Shown here piece by piece: positions 1 to 11,395 of a DNA stretch of 64,000 bases. This DNA comes from Sambucus nigra. Taxonomy: Eukaryota; Streptophyta; Magnoliopsida; Dipsacales; Adoxaceae. The stretch is from NCBI GenBank assembly GCA_949130495.1, contig OX422207.1:786522384-786586383 (forward strand), in the 5' to 3' direction. Position numbers and translations under genes: made by a program. The first letter of the stretch is position 1, and every line of letters begins with the position of its first letter. Below the pieces are notes generated by a model. That model was not told the DNA's origin, searched no databases, and worked only from the letters and a program-made list of their open reading frames with translations.

Positions 1-298
1 TTAAAACAAGGAAAATAAGAGTGAAAACTTACAAATGCCTATTAAATTTCATACATTTAGCAAAATTTGATCACTAACAATCACCTATTGTGACTTGAGC
101 AATTATTAAATCAAATACCCACAATGGGATTAACAATAAAATCACAAAATTGAAAATCACATGTAATCTAATATATTATGAGAAATGATTTTTTTTTTTT
201 AAAAAGTAGTAAATGAAATAAAAGAACGAAACCTAATTAAACAATGTTAACATAAATATGTTATATTATATAAATTATTTATTTATTTATTTATAAAT
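1..298. other. AT-rich spacer, no gene seen
   Basis: This stretch is AT-rich with short A and T runs and an ATTT-type run near 275-292. I see no coding frame, terminal repeat or RNA gene in it. Confidence 0.5.
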
Positions 299-489
299 AT
301 GAAGTTCAGGCTTCGGGCCCAATTCGGGCTTGGCATAGTTCGGCTCACGCTCGGCTCGAAATTCATTCGGGCTTGAAATTTTGGCTCAGGCTCGGCTCGA
401 CTCGACTCAAACTCAAATAAAACTCGATCCGAAAATAGCGGGCCGAACGGACGGACTTCGGGCCTCGGATGCTCAATTTACAGGCCTAG
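299..489. repeat. GGCTCG-rich dispersed-repeat-like segment
   Basis: A GC-rich island in AT-rich DNA, built from repeated words such as GGCTCGGCTCG, TCGGGCTTG and CGACTCGACTC. Segments of this style are common near ends of small plant DNA transposons. I could not find matching terminal inverted repeats or a target duplication, so the element class is not assigned. It ends just before the LINE begins. Confidence 0.35.
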
Positions 490-504
490 TTGCGAACATA
501 TATA

Positions 505-2967
505 TTTAGGATAATATTCTTATTACTCATGAAATTCTACATTTGATGCGGAAGTCTAAATCCATGAAGGGCAGTTGTGTTTAACGAAGGCATATGACCA
601 GTTGGAGTGACCCTTTCTTTAGTGGGTCTGCAATAATATGGGTTCCCTGACTTGTGGATCGACTATATTATGGAAAGTGTATCATCTACATCATTTAACA
701 CGTTCATCAGCGGTCAAGGTGGGGATACATTCTACCCTTCCAGGGGCCTCCGCCAAGGGGATCCGCTCTCTCCTTATTTATTTATTTTGGCTCTTGATGT
801 GCTTCTACGAAAGGTCGAGCGTGAGTGCTTTCTGAAGCACACGACTGCACTTAGGACTTCTCCTAAAGGTATCACGATCCCTGGCTTGGCCTTTATTGAT
901 GATTGCATTTTCTTCCTTCAACCTATGCCCAGTACTTTAACTCGGTTCAAGTCCCTACTCACCGAGTTTGGGGTTCTCTCAGGTCATACAATTAATAGTG
1001 ACAAATCTACAATTACCTTTGGTCCTTCCACTCCTCATGCTGTTCGCTAGACTACAATTCACCAACTTGGTTTTCATAGTGGTCAGGGACAAGATAAATA
1101 TCTTGGAATCCCGCTTATTACGTGTTGGCTCACCCGCCAGTTGTTCCTAGACCCGAATGCGACCCTTGAGAGTCGGTGTCAAGTCTGGTGTAATAATTTT
1201 TTATCTTATGATGGATGTGCCATGCTCATTAATGCTATATGTACAGCCATGCCATTATATTTCATGTGAGCATATCCACTCCCTACTCTTACTCTTAAGA
1301 CATTAACGCGAAAGATTAAGGCTTTTTTTGGAATGCCTCGCACTTATCACATAAAATGCTGACCATTCCATGATCGACGATTACTCTGCCTAAGAACTAT
1401 GGAAGATTGGGGATTAAAAATCTCCACACGTTAAATACTGTGTATATGCTTAAACTTATTTGGAAGGTTTTCGCTCAACCAGAGAACCTTTGGTCTCAAA
1501 AAATTAAGTAGAAATATTTCCCGTAAGCAACCCTGATAAAGTCCCCACGGCATGCCTGAGCATCCTAGTTTTGGACTAAGATATCGAAACTGCTGCCCAT
1601 TTTCCAGTAGGGTATTAAATGGAGCATTGGTCTCGGTCATATTTCTTTTGGCCATCACATCTGGGTCTTACAGGAACCTTTGAGCCTGCGATTCCCGTAT
1701 CTATCCTTGTTCGTCCTGGATGCTCTTCTCAACTTGTTTGTCAATAATCATCAGTGGAATTTACCCTTCTTGCATAATGGCTGTCATTGGACTATTTATC
1801 GTATATTCAGTCCATTTATATACCCACCCATTCTACGGTGGATACCCCGTATTGTTGTCTATGCACGACTGGGGCATTTACAATAAAATTTACATACCAT
1901 TGGCTTAATTCTCCCAGGTACGCACAACATTGTCCGACACTGTCGTGGCACTGGCTATGGCAGAGTAAGCTACCCTCGAAACTTCATATTTTCCTATGGT
2001 TTTTGATTCATCGGGCACTGGCCATGGCGAATCGACTATTCTATTATCACAAACTTCCTTCGCCATCGTGTTCCTTATGTGAGTTGGAAGACAATAATTC
2101 TCACATTTACACTACTAGCCCTGCTTTCTTCCAACTCCATACTCAAGATGGATTGGGTGATATTTCGACCGTTTCTCTACTTAAATAGCTGGCGACGTTG
2201 CGTCACCCAGCTGCTACAACCTACAAGTCACTCCAACTGCTATTTTTTCTTCGGGTACTTTGGAATGCCAGGAACGAGGCTATTTTCGGGTATAAGCCCA
2301 TTACCAGACTGCTTGTTTTACATACTCTATCCCACCATATTTTACAGTTTCTCTATGCCCAACCCACCCCCGTCTTAGTCCAGTTGTTCCTTATATGGAT
2401 TTTATTATAAGTTGGACCCGTTCGGACCCCCTTTTTTCAAATGTAATATGGATGGTGCGAAATCTCATGTATGCTTCAATTGTCAAAATCCTCCGAAATT
2501 TCAAAGGTGAATTTCTCTGCTCTTTTTAGAAAGATATTGGGTATACGTCGTCAGCGCTTGCAGAAACTTGGTCCATTAAACTTGGGTTAGACCTGGAATA
2601 TCATATGGGCATAAAATTTATTGAATTGGAAACCGATTATCAACCGGTATTTAATATGATTTACAAGAACGTATCCCAGACTCCAGCTCACAGGGAGTTG
2701 ATTCAAGCCATCCGTGAAGGGTTTTCGAGATTCCTACATGTTTCCCTTTATTTATGTTTTCATGAAGCTAATATGTGTGCGGATGTTCTTCCTACGGCCT
2801 CAGTGTTGTATCTGTTTTCTTCCAACTTTTATGTTCAGGTTTCGTGTTTTTTATTTTCATTTTTTCAGTGACGTTTGTAATAGCACTAGGATTAGGTACG
2901 CAACAAGGAACATCACTTGTAAAATACCCATATTTTGAATAATGATTCTTATTGTGGAAAAAAAAAG
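505..2967 (+). mobile_element. 5'-truncated L1-type LINE retrotransposon
   Basis: A non-LTR retrotransposon remnant that begins inside the reverse transcriptase and ends in an A-run at about 2957-2966. Order of coding remains: RT, RT-associated zinc-finger (zf-RVT) region, and a C-terminal RNase H-like (RVT_3) region. Loss of the 5' part with retention of an A-rich 3' end is the usual result of target-primed reverse transcription. I found no convincing target duplication. Several stops and frameshifts show it is old. Confidence 0.8.
508..2867 (+). pseudogene. LINE ORF2 remnant (RT, zf-RVT, RNase H-like)
   Basis: The reading moves between frames. RT starts near 508 with a piece reading NILITHEILHLM, and continues through TKAYDQLEWPFL near 580. 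The best block, at 652-1050, includes RGLRQGDPLSPYLFIL and the catalytic box as FIDD rather than the usual FADD. A zf-RVT-like block with LHIFLWFLIHRALA and a C-x2-C pair (SCSLCEL) lies at about 1975-2105. An RVT_3-like block with LETDYQPVF and FHEANMCADVL lies at about 2605-2800. In a live element this protein would nick DNA and copy its RNA in the nucleus. Here the endonuclease half is missing and frames are broken, so it is dead. Confidence 0.75.
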
Positions 2968-3004
2968 ATTAAGATTAGTGAGTAAGATACCAAATAAGGG
3001 TGAT

Positions 3005-3324
3005 TCAAGTCAATTATATATGGCTGTTGTTAGAGCTATGGAGTAAGATGTATATGTTATCATTAGAGCTATGGAGCAAGACATTAATCACGAAATGGAC
3101 AAGTACATGTGTCTGGAAGAAAAATATTGGCATTAAAAGTAAAAACTTAGGTAGCTTAGCGTTGGGGACAAAATTCAAGACCAAAAAGGAGGAGATTGCA
3201 ACCCATATGTGAAGAGTACTTTTTTGAATTTTCATAAAGCATAGTCCTGATGGATTTTCGAGAATGCCAAAAGTAATGGTTAATTGGGGATGATATTATT
3301 AAAATGGATGATGGATGCTTAAAA
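3005..3324 (+). pseudogene. Possible second LINE ORF2 scrap
   Basis: Across shifting frames I read pieces resembling the linker before LINE RT: EEKYWH, then a degraded form of the usual KSRxxWLxxGDxN motif near 3135-3180, then SPDGFS near 3245. These match the order of an L1-type ORF2 but are short and broken. The SINE at 3325 lies at its right-hand end. Assignment is tentative. Confidence 0.35.
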
Positions 3325-3494
3325 GAGTTCGTACCTTGGTGCAATGGTAAGTGCCCCCGCCCGAGCTAGAGTTGGTCTTGGGTTCGAGACATGGGAGTAG
3401 ACTCTCCATATATGGGATTAAGACCAGCCGACATCAACCTCTCCCAGACCCTGCCGTTAAGAGGGACTTTTGTGCACTGGGTACGATTTTTTTT
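3325..3494 (+). mobile_element. tRNA-derived SINE (Au-like) with target duplication
   Basis: The head contains a pol III A box (TGGTGCAATGG, 3337-3347) and B box (GGGTTCGAGAC, 3380-3390) in tRNA-like order and spacing. The tail runs through CTGGGTACGA into a T-run (3487-3494), as in the Au family of plant SINEs. It is flanked by a 14-bp target duplication with one mismatch: ATGGATGCTTAAAA at 3311-3324 and ATGGATACTTAAAA at 3495-3508. SINEs are copied by LINE enzymes. The near-perfect duplication suggests a fairly recent insertion. Confidence 0.85.
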
Positions 3495-3595
3495 ATGGAT
3501 ACTTAAAATACTCACTTTATTAATTCTTCAATGTAAACCTTTAACTAGTTATTTATCTTAATGACTGCTCTATCTTTGCGACTACACATATAAAT

Positions 3596-3695
3596 AAACA
3601 CACACACACACACATACTCACACGCGCACACATTCGCATACATATTCATACACACATACACATACACATACACACAAACTCACATGAGCACATAC

Positions 3696-3736
<41 letters not shown>
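3596..3736. repeat. Compound microsatellite (CA)n then (AT)n
   Basis: An interrupted CA/ACAT-rich tract at about 3596-3680 is followed by a pure AT run at about 3698-3736. It is a simple repeat between the SINE and the LTR-like segment. Confidence 0.9.
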
Positions 3737-3740
<4 letters not shown>

Positions 3741-3779
3741 TGTTTAGAATAGAGTCATTTGATTAACTTGTTGTGGCCC

Positions 3780-4290
3780 TGTTCACCCTTTCCTTAAATG
3801 GTTGCTGTGGTGATGATAAATCTCAACACAAATAATAACCAAATGCGATCACCAGAATAAATAAAGAACACAAAATAACTGCAATCACACACGACACAAA
3901 ATATACGTGGTTCGGCAAAATGGCCTACGTCCACGGTGGTGCTCTTTGTTTCTTATTTCTCTTTACTCCAGGGGAGTGTTTACAATTGCGTCCCTTTTGC
4001 CCTGGGTTGGGGGTTCAATATATACATTTAATTTTTGGAGAGTGGGGGTGTTGGGCACCTCCACGTTAGCCCATAATCCCTAGAATATCTCTTGAGATAT
4101 TTTAGGGGTTGAATGGGTCATAACTGAACTAGTTGGGTACGATACCTTTAGACTTTGGACCGGACTTTCCCTTATCTTGGGTTGGGCTTAATCGGGCTAC
4201 TCGTATGGGCCAAGATAGTTAAACGAGGTACCCATAATTGTCCCTAAAATTTTTGGGTCATAATTTGGGCTCAATAATTTTAAATAACAG
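3780..4290. mobile_element. LTR-like segment of an old Tat-type gypsy element
   Basis: Contains TACGTGGTTCGGC followed by GCCTACGTCCACGG, which closely matches a block inside the LTRs at 25849 and 37540 (GTGGTTCGGC, then GCCTACGTCCAC). It lies about 400-900 bp before an aORF, the same place the LTR occupies in the young Tat element. The exact TG...CA ends and a partner LTR were not found, so it could be a solo or truncated LTR. Confidence 0.5.
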
Positions 4291-4666
4291 ACTTAATGGC
4301 ATTTTTGTGCATTGTGTAGCACTTTGGGGATTGAAGCATCTTTCTTGAGTAGATTCAGGCGACACGTTTTCTTTGTTCTTTGTGCATCATGTTTGAGAGG
4401 GTTTAAACTTATTTTAAAGAAGCCACTTCTGGTGTCGTTTCACAAACTTTCGAATTCTCAAGATATCCTCCGCTTCTTACTGCACTTTCTCATCTCCAGG
4501 TCTCTTCTTTCATCTTCGAGCTCTTTTTTGTCTTCCCACCTTCTTTGCTTGTGGCTTTGCATCGTCTCAAGCTAATTCTCATTTTGTAAGTTTTTCAAAC
4601 TCTTCTTCCTTTCTGTTTTTTGTTGGAATTTCTTCATTATCGCTGCTAGGGTTTTTCTTTTCTGAT

Positions 4667-6354
4667 TGCAAAAATAGGCAATAGGTCGATAGCTGAGTTT
4701 AGGAAGTTTTACAACATTCCAAACTGGGTAGACATTGAATGTGCCCCTGTTACTCATAATGTTAGAGATATTGAGGACGGTCATTGGATACATATCCTTC
4801 TGTTGTCCCAGGGGTCTGACTTTTCCCCCAAATCGCTTGTTTTTGCATTTCTTTAGTTATTTCTATATAGTTTTCGCACAGTGCTCTCCAAATGTTTGGA
4901 AGATTATCAATGGTGTTCATAGAATCAATCAGCTCTATGGTACCAATCTAGGTCTTGCTGAAATTTTTTATTGCTATTCCTTCTCCCGAACAAGCTCTGG
5001 TCTCCTTTATCTCAAAGCTAGGAGTCCTGATAGGGTATTGGTAGTCAATCTACTTGATTCCAACAGGGATTATTGGCAAGAGGGTTTTATTACCAAGAAC
5101 TGGTAGTTCCCTCCCCAAACTGAAGGGGCGAGGTATAGGGGACCTATGATTCCTTTTTATGGGGAGGAGTACATAGGTAGGCATAACTCTTGTTCTGCTT
5201 ATTGATTTTTTGTTATTGTATTATCTTCCTTATATTTTTTTCTCTTTTCCTCTTTCAGCGAAGACAAAGAAGTCAGAACCCGCTCTTCGCGAGATTCGAC
5301 CCGCTGAGATGGTCAAGGCTTGGAAAATCAGGGAATACTTAGCTGACGGTGAGCATTCGCGATCAGTTGAATTCTTTTTGGAGTACAAGAACATCGGGTC
5401 CAACTTTATTGCCCGACCTGTTGATAGTATTTCTCAGCTAGATATCAGAGAAGAGGTTGTTTCTGAGCCAATTCAATTAGACAAGAGGAAAAGAAGTTCT
5501 AGTGAAGAGAGTGAGGGAGCTGACAGGGGTGGAGCTGAAGGTGATTATAGTGAGTAGAGTTCAAGCAGCGAAGAATTTTCCAGTTCGAAGGAGGGTTCAG
5601 AGGTTCCGGAGGACTCAGAGGATTCGAATAGCTCTAGTGAGGAAAATATGTCTCTTCCAAGGAAAAAATGATCCAGGATGATGATGAAGACAATGTACTG
5701 CTTGCTGGAAGAATGAAGAAGCAGAAATCTGGGAGCGGGGATACTGCCACTGGCTCCCAGACTATTGCTTATGAGCAGGAGAGGAAGAAGAAAGAGGAGG
5801 CGTTGGTGAAAGAGAGAGAGAGAGAAAGAAAGAAGAAGAGAGGAAGAAGGAAAGAGAGGAAAAGAGAAGGAGAGAAAAAGTGAGGACTAAGGCAGGGCAG
5901 TCTTTAGTGCCCGTGTCTGCCTTGGCTGAGGGGGCTTATGTTGCCCTTTCCCCTCAATTGGCTCCGGCGGTGCTCGAGAGAGCAGTTTTTCCAGCTAATC
6001 GACAGAGGTCGTCTAGTATAGGGACAAACCAGTTAGCCCTGAAGGTAAGTCAGGGGATAGCCTTGGTAAGTCTCTTCTTACTTTTCTATTTTCACAGTTC
6101 TCCTTTTAATCTCTCTCTTGCTAACGTTATTTTTCTTTCTATAGTTTGTTTTTGACTTCACCGTCCTCTATAGCAGCCATGATGAGCTGGCGAGGAAGAA
6201 TACTGAGTTGGAGGCGAATCTGAAGTCTTCCACTGCTGCTCAGAAGTCTTTCGACCTTTCCTTGGCCAAGGCTAACAAGACAAAAGAGGCAACGACCAAG
6301 GAGCGCGAGGAAGTCCTACGACTTGGTCTACACGAGCAAACTGGAAGATTTTGA
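4667..6354 (+). pseudogene. Tat-element extra ORF (aORF), degenerate copy B
   Basis: Homologous to the aORF at 26849-30417. The first part carries TFPPNRLFLHF, a shifted frame with WKIINGVHRINQLYGT, and VVNLLDSNRDYW, matching PPNPLCLEF, WRIINGVHKLNLTHGT and VVNLPDSNRDYF of the young copy. After an intron, 5255-5557 continues with a block ending FIARPVDS. Next come acidic/serine-rich and then K/E/R-rich stretches (5560-5882). After another intron a new exon opens at about 6146 with TTTGTTTTTGAC, equivalent to the fourth-exon start of the young copy. Frames are broken in several places. The homology stops abruptly near 6354, where pol sequence of the same strand begins. Function unknown; the first domain resembles the Pfam 'putative gypsy type transposon' family. 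Confidence 0.65.
5790..5882 (+). repeat. GA-rich low-complexity coding tract
   Basis: A GAGAGA/GAAAGAAGAAG tract that, in the open frame at 5668-5883, encodes almost only Arg, Lys and Glu. It lies inside aORF copy B in the equivalent of a charged coiled-coil region. Confidence 0.75.
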
Positions 6355-8506
6355 GGAGCAGAAATTAAGTATCCACGCTTGGAAAAGCTAGCATTTGCAC
6401 TTATTTAAGATTTGAGGCAGATGTTACCATATTTCTAGGCACACAGAATTATGGTGTACATTGATTTTCCCCTGCAAAAAGCTTTGCACAAACCAATAAA
6501 ATCAGGAAGGTTAATGTCTTAGACTGTTGAGCTCGGGGAATATGGAGAATATGAGATTGTCTATGAGCCAAGGACTACATTGAAAGGACAATCACTAGCA
6601 GATTTCATTGTGGAATTTACGTACCAAGAGGTGTCTAGTAACCCAAGTTTTCCTGTTGAGCATACTTCTTCGAAAGAGAGCTCAACTCCAAAGAAAACTG
6701 AGGTTATCACTAACTAATCAAAAACATTAGCTGCCCAAGAAAAGGCTCAGTGATTAGCTGAATAAAGCGAGAAGATATTCAGACATCGAGTATTATCAGT
6801 GGAAGACTTCAATAATAACATTTCAGTTTGGAAATTATTCATGGACGAATCTTAATGCACTAGTGGCAATGGAATATGACTTATCATCAACACTCCTGAT
6901 GATATAGATGTGGAATATGCTTTACATTTTTAGTTCCAAGCTTCTAACAACAAGGTCGAGTACGAAGCATTGATTACAGGCTTGGATCTAGCCTTATCAT
7001 TGGGTGTCGAGTAAGTCATACCACACAGTGATTCTCAACTCATCATCAATAAAATGCTTCTGATATATAGAGTTGAATGAGAACTTATGGTAAAGTATAT
7101 GGCCAAAGCCATGGAGATTCTCTCTCTATTTTCTATAGTCAAAATGGTCAGAATCCCTAGAGTGGAGAACGCCTGAGCAGATGCACTTGCTCGGCTAGCA
7201 TTAACAACTAAGATAAAACTCAGATGAACCATTCCAATAAAGACCTTAACTCATAAAAGCATCAATGTGGATACTGTCAACATTATATCTGTGGAATTGG
7301 GACCTTCTTAGATGGATCCGATCAACGAAATTGATAAAAGGGTTACTGCCATATGACTAGAGATAAGATAGGAAATTGAGATGCAAAGTGATCAATTATG
7401 TTTTGGAGAAAGACATTTTGTACAGAAGGGGATATACTGTCTCCCTACTTCGTTGTGTTCATACCGCTGAAGTACATGACTTGATCAAGAAGATAAATAA
7501 AGGCTCATGTAGAGCTCATTCAGCTGGCAGATCATTGGTAAAAAGAATAGGCATGCAAGGCTATTATTAGGCAATGATGATGGCAGATTGTGTTTCTTTT
7601 GCCAAAAAGTGTGATAGAACTTCTCTATTATTCATAGAAAAGTGGGGGCTACCTAAATCCCATCACATCTCTTTGGCCGTTTGCTATTGGGGAATTGATT
7701 TGGTTAGCTTATTACTGATAACAAAAGGAAGGTTCAAGTATTTAGTTATAGTAATAGATTACATCACCAAATGGGTGGAGGATAAGACCTTGGTTGATAT
7801 GCCTTATCAGAGAGTTTTTTAGTTTATATGGAAGCAGATCGTATGTTGCTAGGGGATGCCTTGTGACTTCATCGCTGATCATGGTACTCAGTTTGATAAT
7901 GAGGAGTTTGAGGAATACTGCATCCGGTCCAAGATTTAAAGACTTCATTCACCACCTGGACATTCATAATGCGATGGTTAGATGGAGGTCACTTATAAGA
8001 CTTTGCTTGACGGGTTTAAGAAAAGGTTGGATGATGCTAAGGGGTACTGGATCAATGAACTGCACAACGTCCTTTGGACTTATAGGACTATGTCAAGAAT
8101 GATAATGGTAGAGACCTCGTACATGCTTGATTTTGGTACTGAGGTAGTGGTACAAGCCAAAATAGGTCTTTCGGCTCATAGGGTATTGAATTTTGAATCT
8201 CCTAAGAGTGATATTATGAGGAGACTGGATCTAGACATGATTGAAGAGGTCTGAGAGGATACTGGCTGCTTACCAACAACGGATTTCTAGATTCTACAAC
8301 TGGAGGGTCAAGCTGACCAACTTAAATAAGGGGGATTACGTTCTAAAAAAAAATGATTAAAAAAGGGAACAAGTTAGATGCGAATTGGCATGGACTATCT
8401 CATATCAGCAGTCATCCGACCAGGGACCTATCTCCTGAAAACACTTGAAGGGGAAGAATTTAAGAATCCATGGAATGCCGACAACCTCCAAAAATATTAT
8501 CAGTAA
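6355..8506 (+). pseudogene. Gypsy (Tat) pol remnant: RNase H, second RNase H, integrase
   Basis: The match to Tat pol starts inside the first RNase H at AEIKYPRLEKLAFALI and runs to the shared C-terminus KYYQ followed by TAA at 8504-8506. Next comes the second (archaeal-type) RNase H, broken by stops. Integrase pieces follow: WGIDLV near 7694 (first Asp), VIDYITKWVED near 7755, ADHGTQFDNEEF near 7877 (second Asp) and MEVTYKTLLDGFKKRL near 7982 (Glu region). No RT, protease or gag precedes it. Many in-frame stops and indels show it is old and inactive. It abuts aORF copy B with no LTR between. Confidence 0.8.
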
Positions 8507-9130
8507 TTTTGATTTGATGTAATTGTTTATTCAATTTAATGAAGAAGTGATTTCCTACTAATTATGTTTCCTTTTTCTGATTTTTTTTTGGGGTATGATG
8601 ATATACATCCACCACAATTCAAACCTTTTCAACTTCAAAATTAAAACTTTTCCAACTTCAAAAAAAAAAAAATTCAAACTTTTACAACTTCAAAAAAGTT
8701 TATAAATTTCCTTTCAGACTTCATTTATGATTTAGTCTTTGACAAGTCAAGAATAAGAAGTCAGTAAAAGTTCATGTATAACTTAAAGTTAAACACAAGA
8801 AGTTTTACTCGATTGGGTTAAACACATGAATAAATATACATTCCTAACACACTTGGTCGCCAATGATAACTGATGCAAACACTTAGATCAACAAACTACT
8901 TACAGTTTTACCTAAGTGCATTAGTAGAATCTAAGGTATTACAAATTAGTTTCAACATTAGACCAAACACTTATCATTTAAGCAGATTACCTAGTCGGCA
9001 AGCCAATTAACTAATCACAAGCTTAAGTAAAGGCTGAAATGTATTAATGAACATACATAAAAGCAAACTCTATTTTATTCCGAACATATTTTGTGTTATA
9101 ATACAAAATAAAGAAACGAAAAATACAAGT
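8507..9130. other. Spacer between pol end and antisense aORF
   Basis: AT-rich, with imperfect repeats of TTCAAACTTTT/CAACTTCAAAA at 8615-8700. By comparison with the young Tat element, this is where the non-coding gap between convergent pol and aORF should lie. No gene seen. Confidence 0.5.
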
Positions 9131-10958
9131 TTATTCCATTTGGCATTTTCCTTCGGCTTTACTCATCCTAGAAGGAGGCTCATCATGGGTATTGGGCAAG
9201 GTTGTAGCTCTAACATATCTTGGCCTATTACGTGTACTAATGCTCGATCGATCTAATATATGTGGGGGAGAACATATTCTTCTTCTCCTTGAAGGCCATA
9301 ATCCCCTGTATTTTCTCACTAAGCTATGAGAAATAGCGTCGATCGAAATCTAGTCAACATCACTCTTGAATGGAAGATTAGGGTAATCCAACATAGCTAG
9401 ATCATGCCAATAACATAATTCATTTTTGTCATGTATCTTTAACAACCCCAACAAATTCAACCAATCCCATTTATATCCTTCCCTAATGAGCTTGTTCTAT
9501 ACGATCATCTAGGTGAGTTAAAGTTTCATCATATCCATCCATCCAGACAACCTTGGGTTGTTTATGGAAATGAAAAGTTAGCCTGTATACTCTGTCTTAG
9601 AGCTTTTTGATGACTTTATCCTTCTCCTACAACGAAAATGCTTGGTCGGCCAAGGTTTTCCTAATTCTCTCTTCATCCACAGTTGGCCGAGTAACCACTA
9701 CCTGTCTAGAAGGTTAGTCAGAATTGATTTTTCTCTTCGTTAAGTTTTCTAGATCCTCTACCAGTCTAGCATTGTCCATTTCTAGGAAATAACCACCTTC
9801 ATTCGGCCCAGTATCAACTATCTTCTTCGAGCACTCCAGCTCATTCCTCAAATTATTATTATCTTTCTCAAGAAGAGTATCAACCTACCGAGCACTTTCA
9901 ACTTCTCGATTTAACACAATTTCCTTCTTCTTCAAGGCAAATGTGATTTAATTCAGCTTCTTATCGAATCCCCAATCTGCACTTATTACTTCATACCTGG
10001 TTTCATAACCAGAGTGTAACAGGGCTCGAGAAAGATTATGGTCTTCTTGTATCTATTCAATCATTTCGTAGTAGGCAACGTTGTTAGCCACTGCCCTATC
10101 AAAAAGACTATGTAAATGAACATAAACATCTTTAACTTGATTTGGGGAATCTGCATCGAGTAACCCTATCAACTCTGTATCAGTCAAAGCTACATGATTA
10201 GGTTCAAGAAGATTGTTGCAATGTTTCAACAGGTCGAATTTGACAGAAATGATCACATTCTTCCTGGCATCAAACTGGAAATTCAAAAGTATAATAACAT
10301 AAGTTTGACTAAGGAAGATAAACAACAATAATCAAACAAGCGAAGAGTATCAAAGAGATTAACAATTTTTTTCATTTCATTGATAAGATAAGGATTACAA
10401 TTGTGGTTCCATTAAAAATGAAGAAGGAAGAAGATAAAAAAGGAAAAATACACAAAAAGAAGGCAAAAACTAGCTAAAGGAGATAAACATCTCCTTATCC
10501 TTGGCAGCTGATTTAGAAGGAGGAGGTAGGCCAATCACCACAGCCTCAGGTGTCACCATGGAAGATTCCCTAGATCCATCTTCATCATCAAATTCCTCAT
10601 CTAAGTTAGGAGGGGTTCCTAGGTTATGCTTTTGGAATAATTAAGAGTCAACCTGTGTGACGATCTACGCATCCGACCAACCATCCTCGTAGGAGATTTT
10701 CGTGGCATACTTAATTTGGATGGCTATAGTAGAAAATGCCTTATCCCATTGGTGGCCTCCTCGTTAATTTTTTTGCTCTTGGCCTTTAAAGAAGTAAGTT
10801 CAGTATTCAGGCTGGTAATTTTCTCCTCAATAGCCTTTGCCTTTCTCTCAGCTTCCTTCACCTTCTCCTTGATAAGAGTTTCTTTATCATCGATAACCTT
10901 TATTTTATTTTCTGCTGCAGTTGCCCTATCCTCGACCACCTTTAGCTTCTCCTGCCAA

Positions 10959-11018
<60 letters not shown>

Positions 11019-11395
11019 CCTCTCTAGATTCTTAGAAGGACTTTTTCAAGCCTTCAAAAACTTCTTCTACGTCAGTCGAGGAAGATTTCAGTTGGTCATC
11101 CTTTTCTAGCATTTGGTTATAATGAACCAAGAACTGTGAAAATATAAATACATAACATTAGCACAGAATAATTTCAATAGACATTATTGATGACAAACGA
11201 AAAAGTAAAATATTTACAAGTGAGAAATTATGGCTAACCCTATCAACCACCGAGCTCTGGACATGGGGGTTATTGTCGACCTATCTATTGAAAGAGTTTT
11301 AGCCTTAATCATACCCCAAGCCAACCCAAGGTTGACAACCATGGAGGAAGACTCAGATCTGACTTGGTCGGTAGAAGCTTTTTAGGCCAACTCCT
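9131..11395 (-). pseudogene. Tat aORF copy A, 3' exons (antisense to pol)
   Basis: Minus-strand homologue of the young aORF. The fourth exon begins after a CAG acceptor near 10286 (TTTGATGCC) and includes LFDRAVANNVAYYEMIE, compared with LLDRAVANNVAYYDLIE in the young copy. Further on, EGYKWDWLNLLGLLK matches EGYKQGWLNALGVLK, and the order continues to PPHILD near 9250. Upstream on the minus strand are the charged coiled-coil exon (10480-11130) and the end of exon two (about 11230-11395). The large LTR element at 11396-21667 splits the gene; the 5' part resumes at 21673. Stops and frameshifts are frequent. As in the young element, it is convergent with pol. Confidence 0.7.
10961..11014. repeat. 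(CT)n microsatellite inside aORF copy A
   Basis: About 27 uninterrupted CT units. On the minus strand it would encode an Arg-Glu repeat in the charged coiled-coil exon, so it may be an in-frame expansion of a codon-level repeat. Confidence 0.9.

Noticed and set aside
299..489. CpG-island promoter of a host gene
   Set aside because: The repeated GGCTCG words and adjoining LINE suggest repeat DNA. No host coding exon follows.
10716..11109. Three open frames across 10716-11109
   Set aside because: Their length comes mainly from the CT microsatellite. Only the minus-strand charged frame fits the aORF exon.
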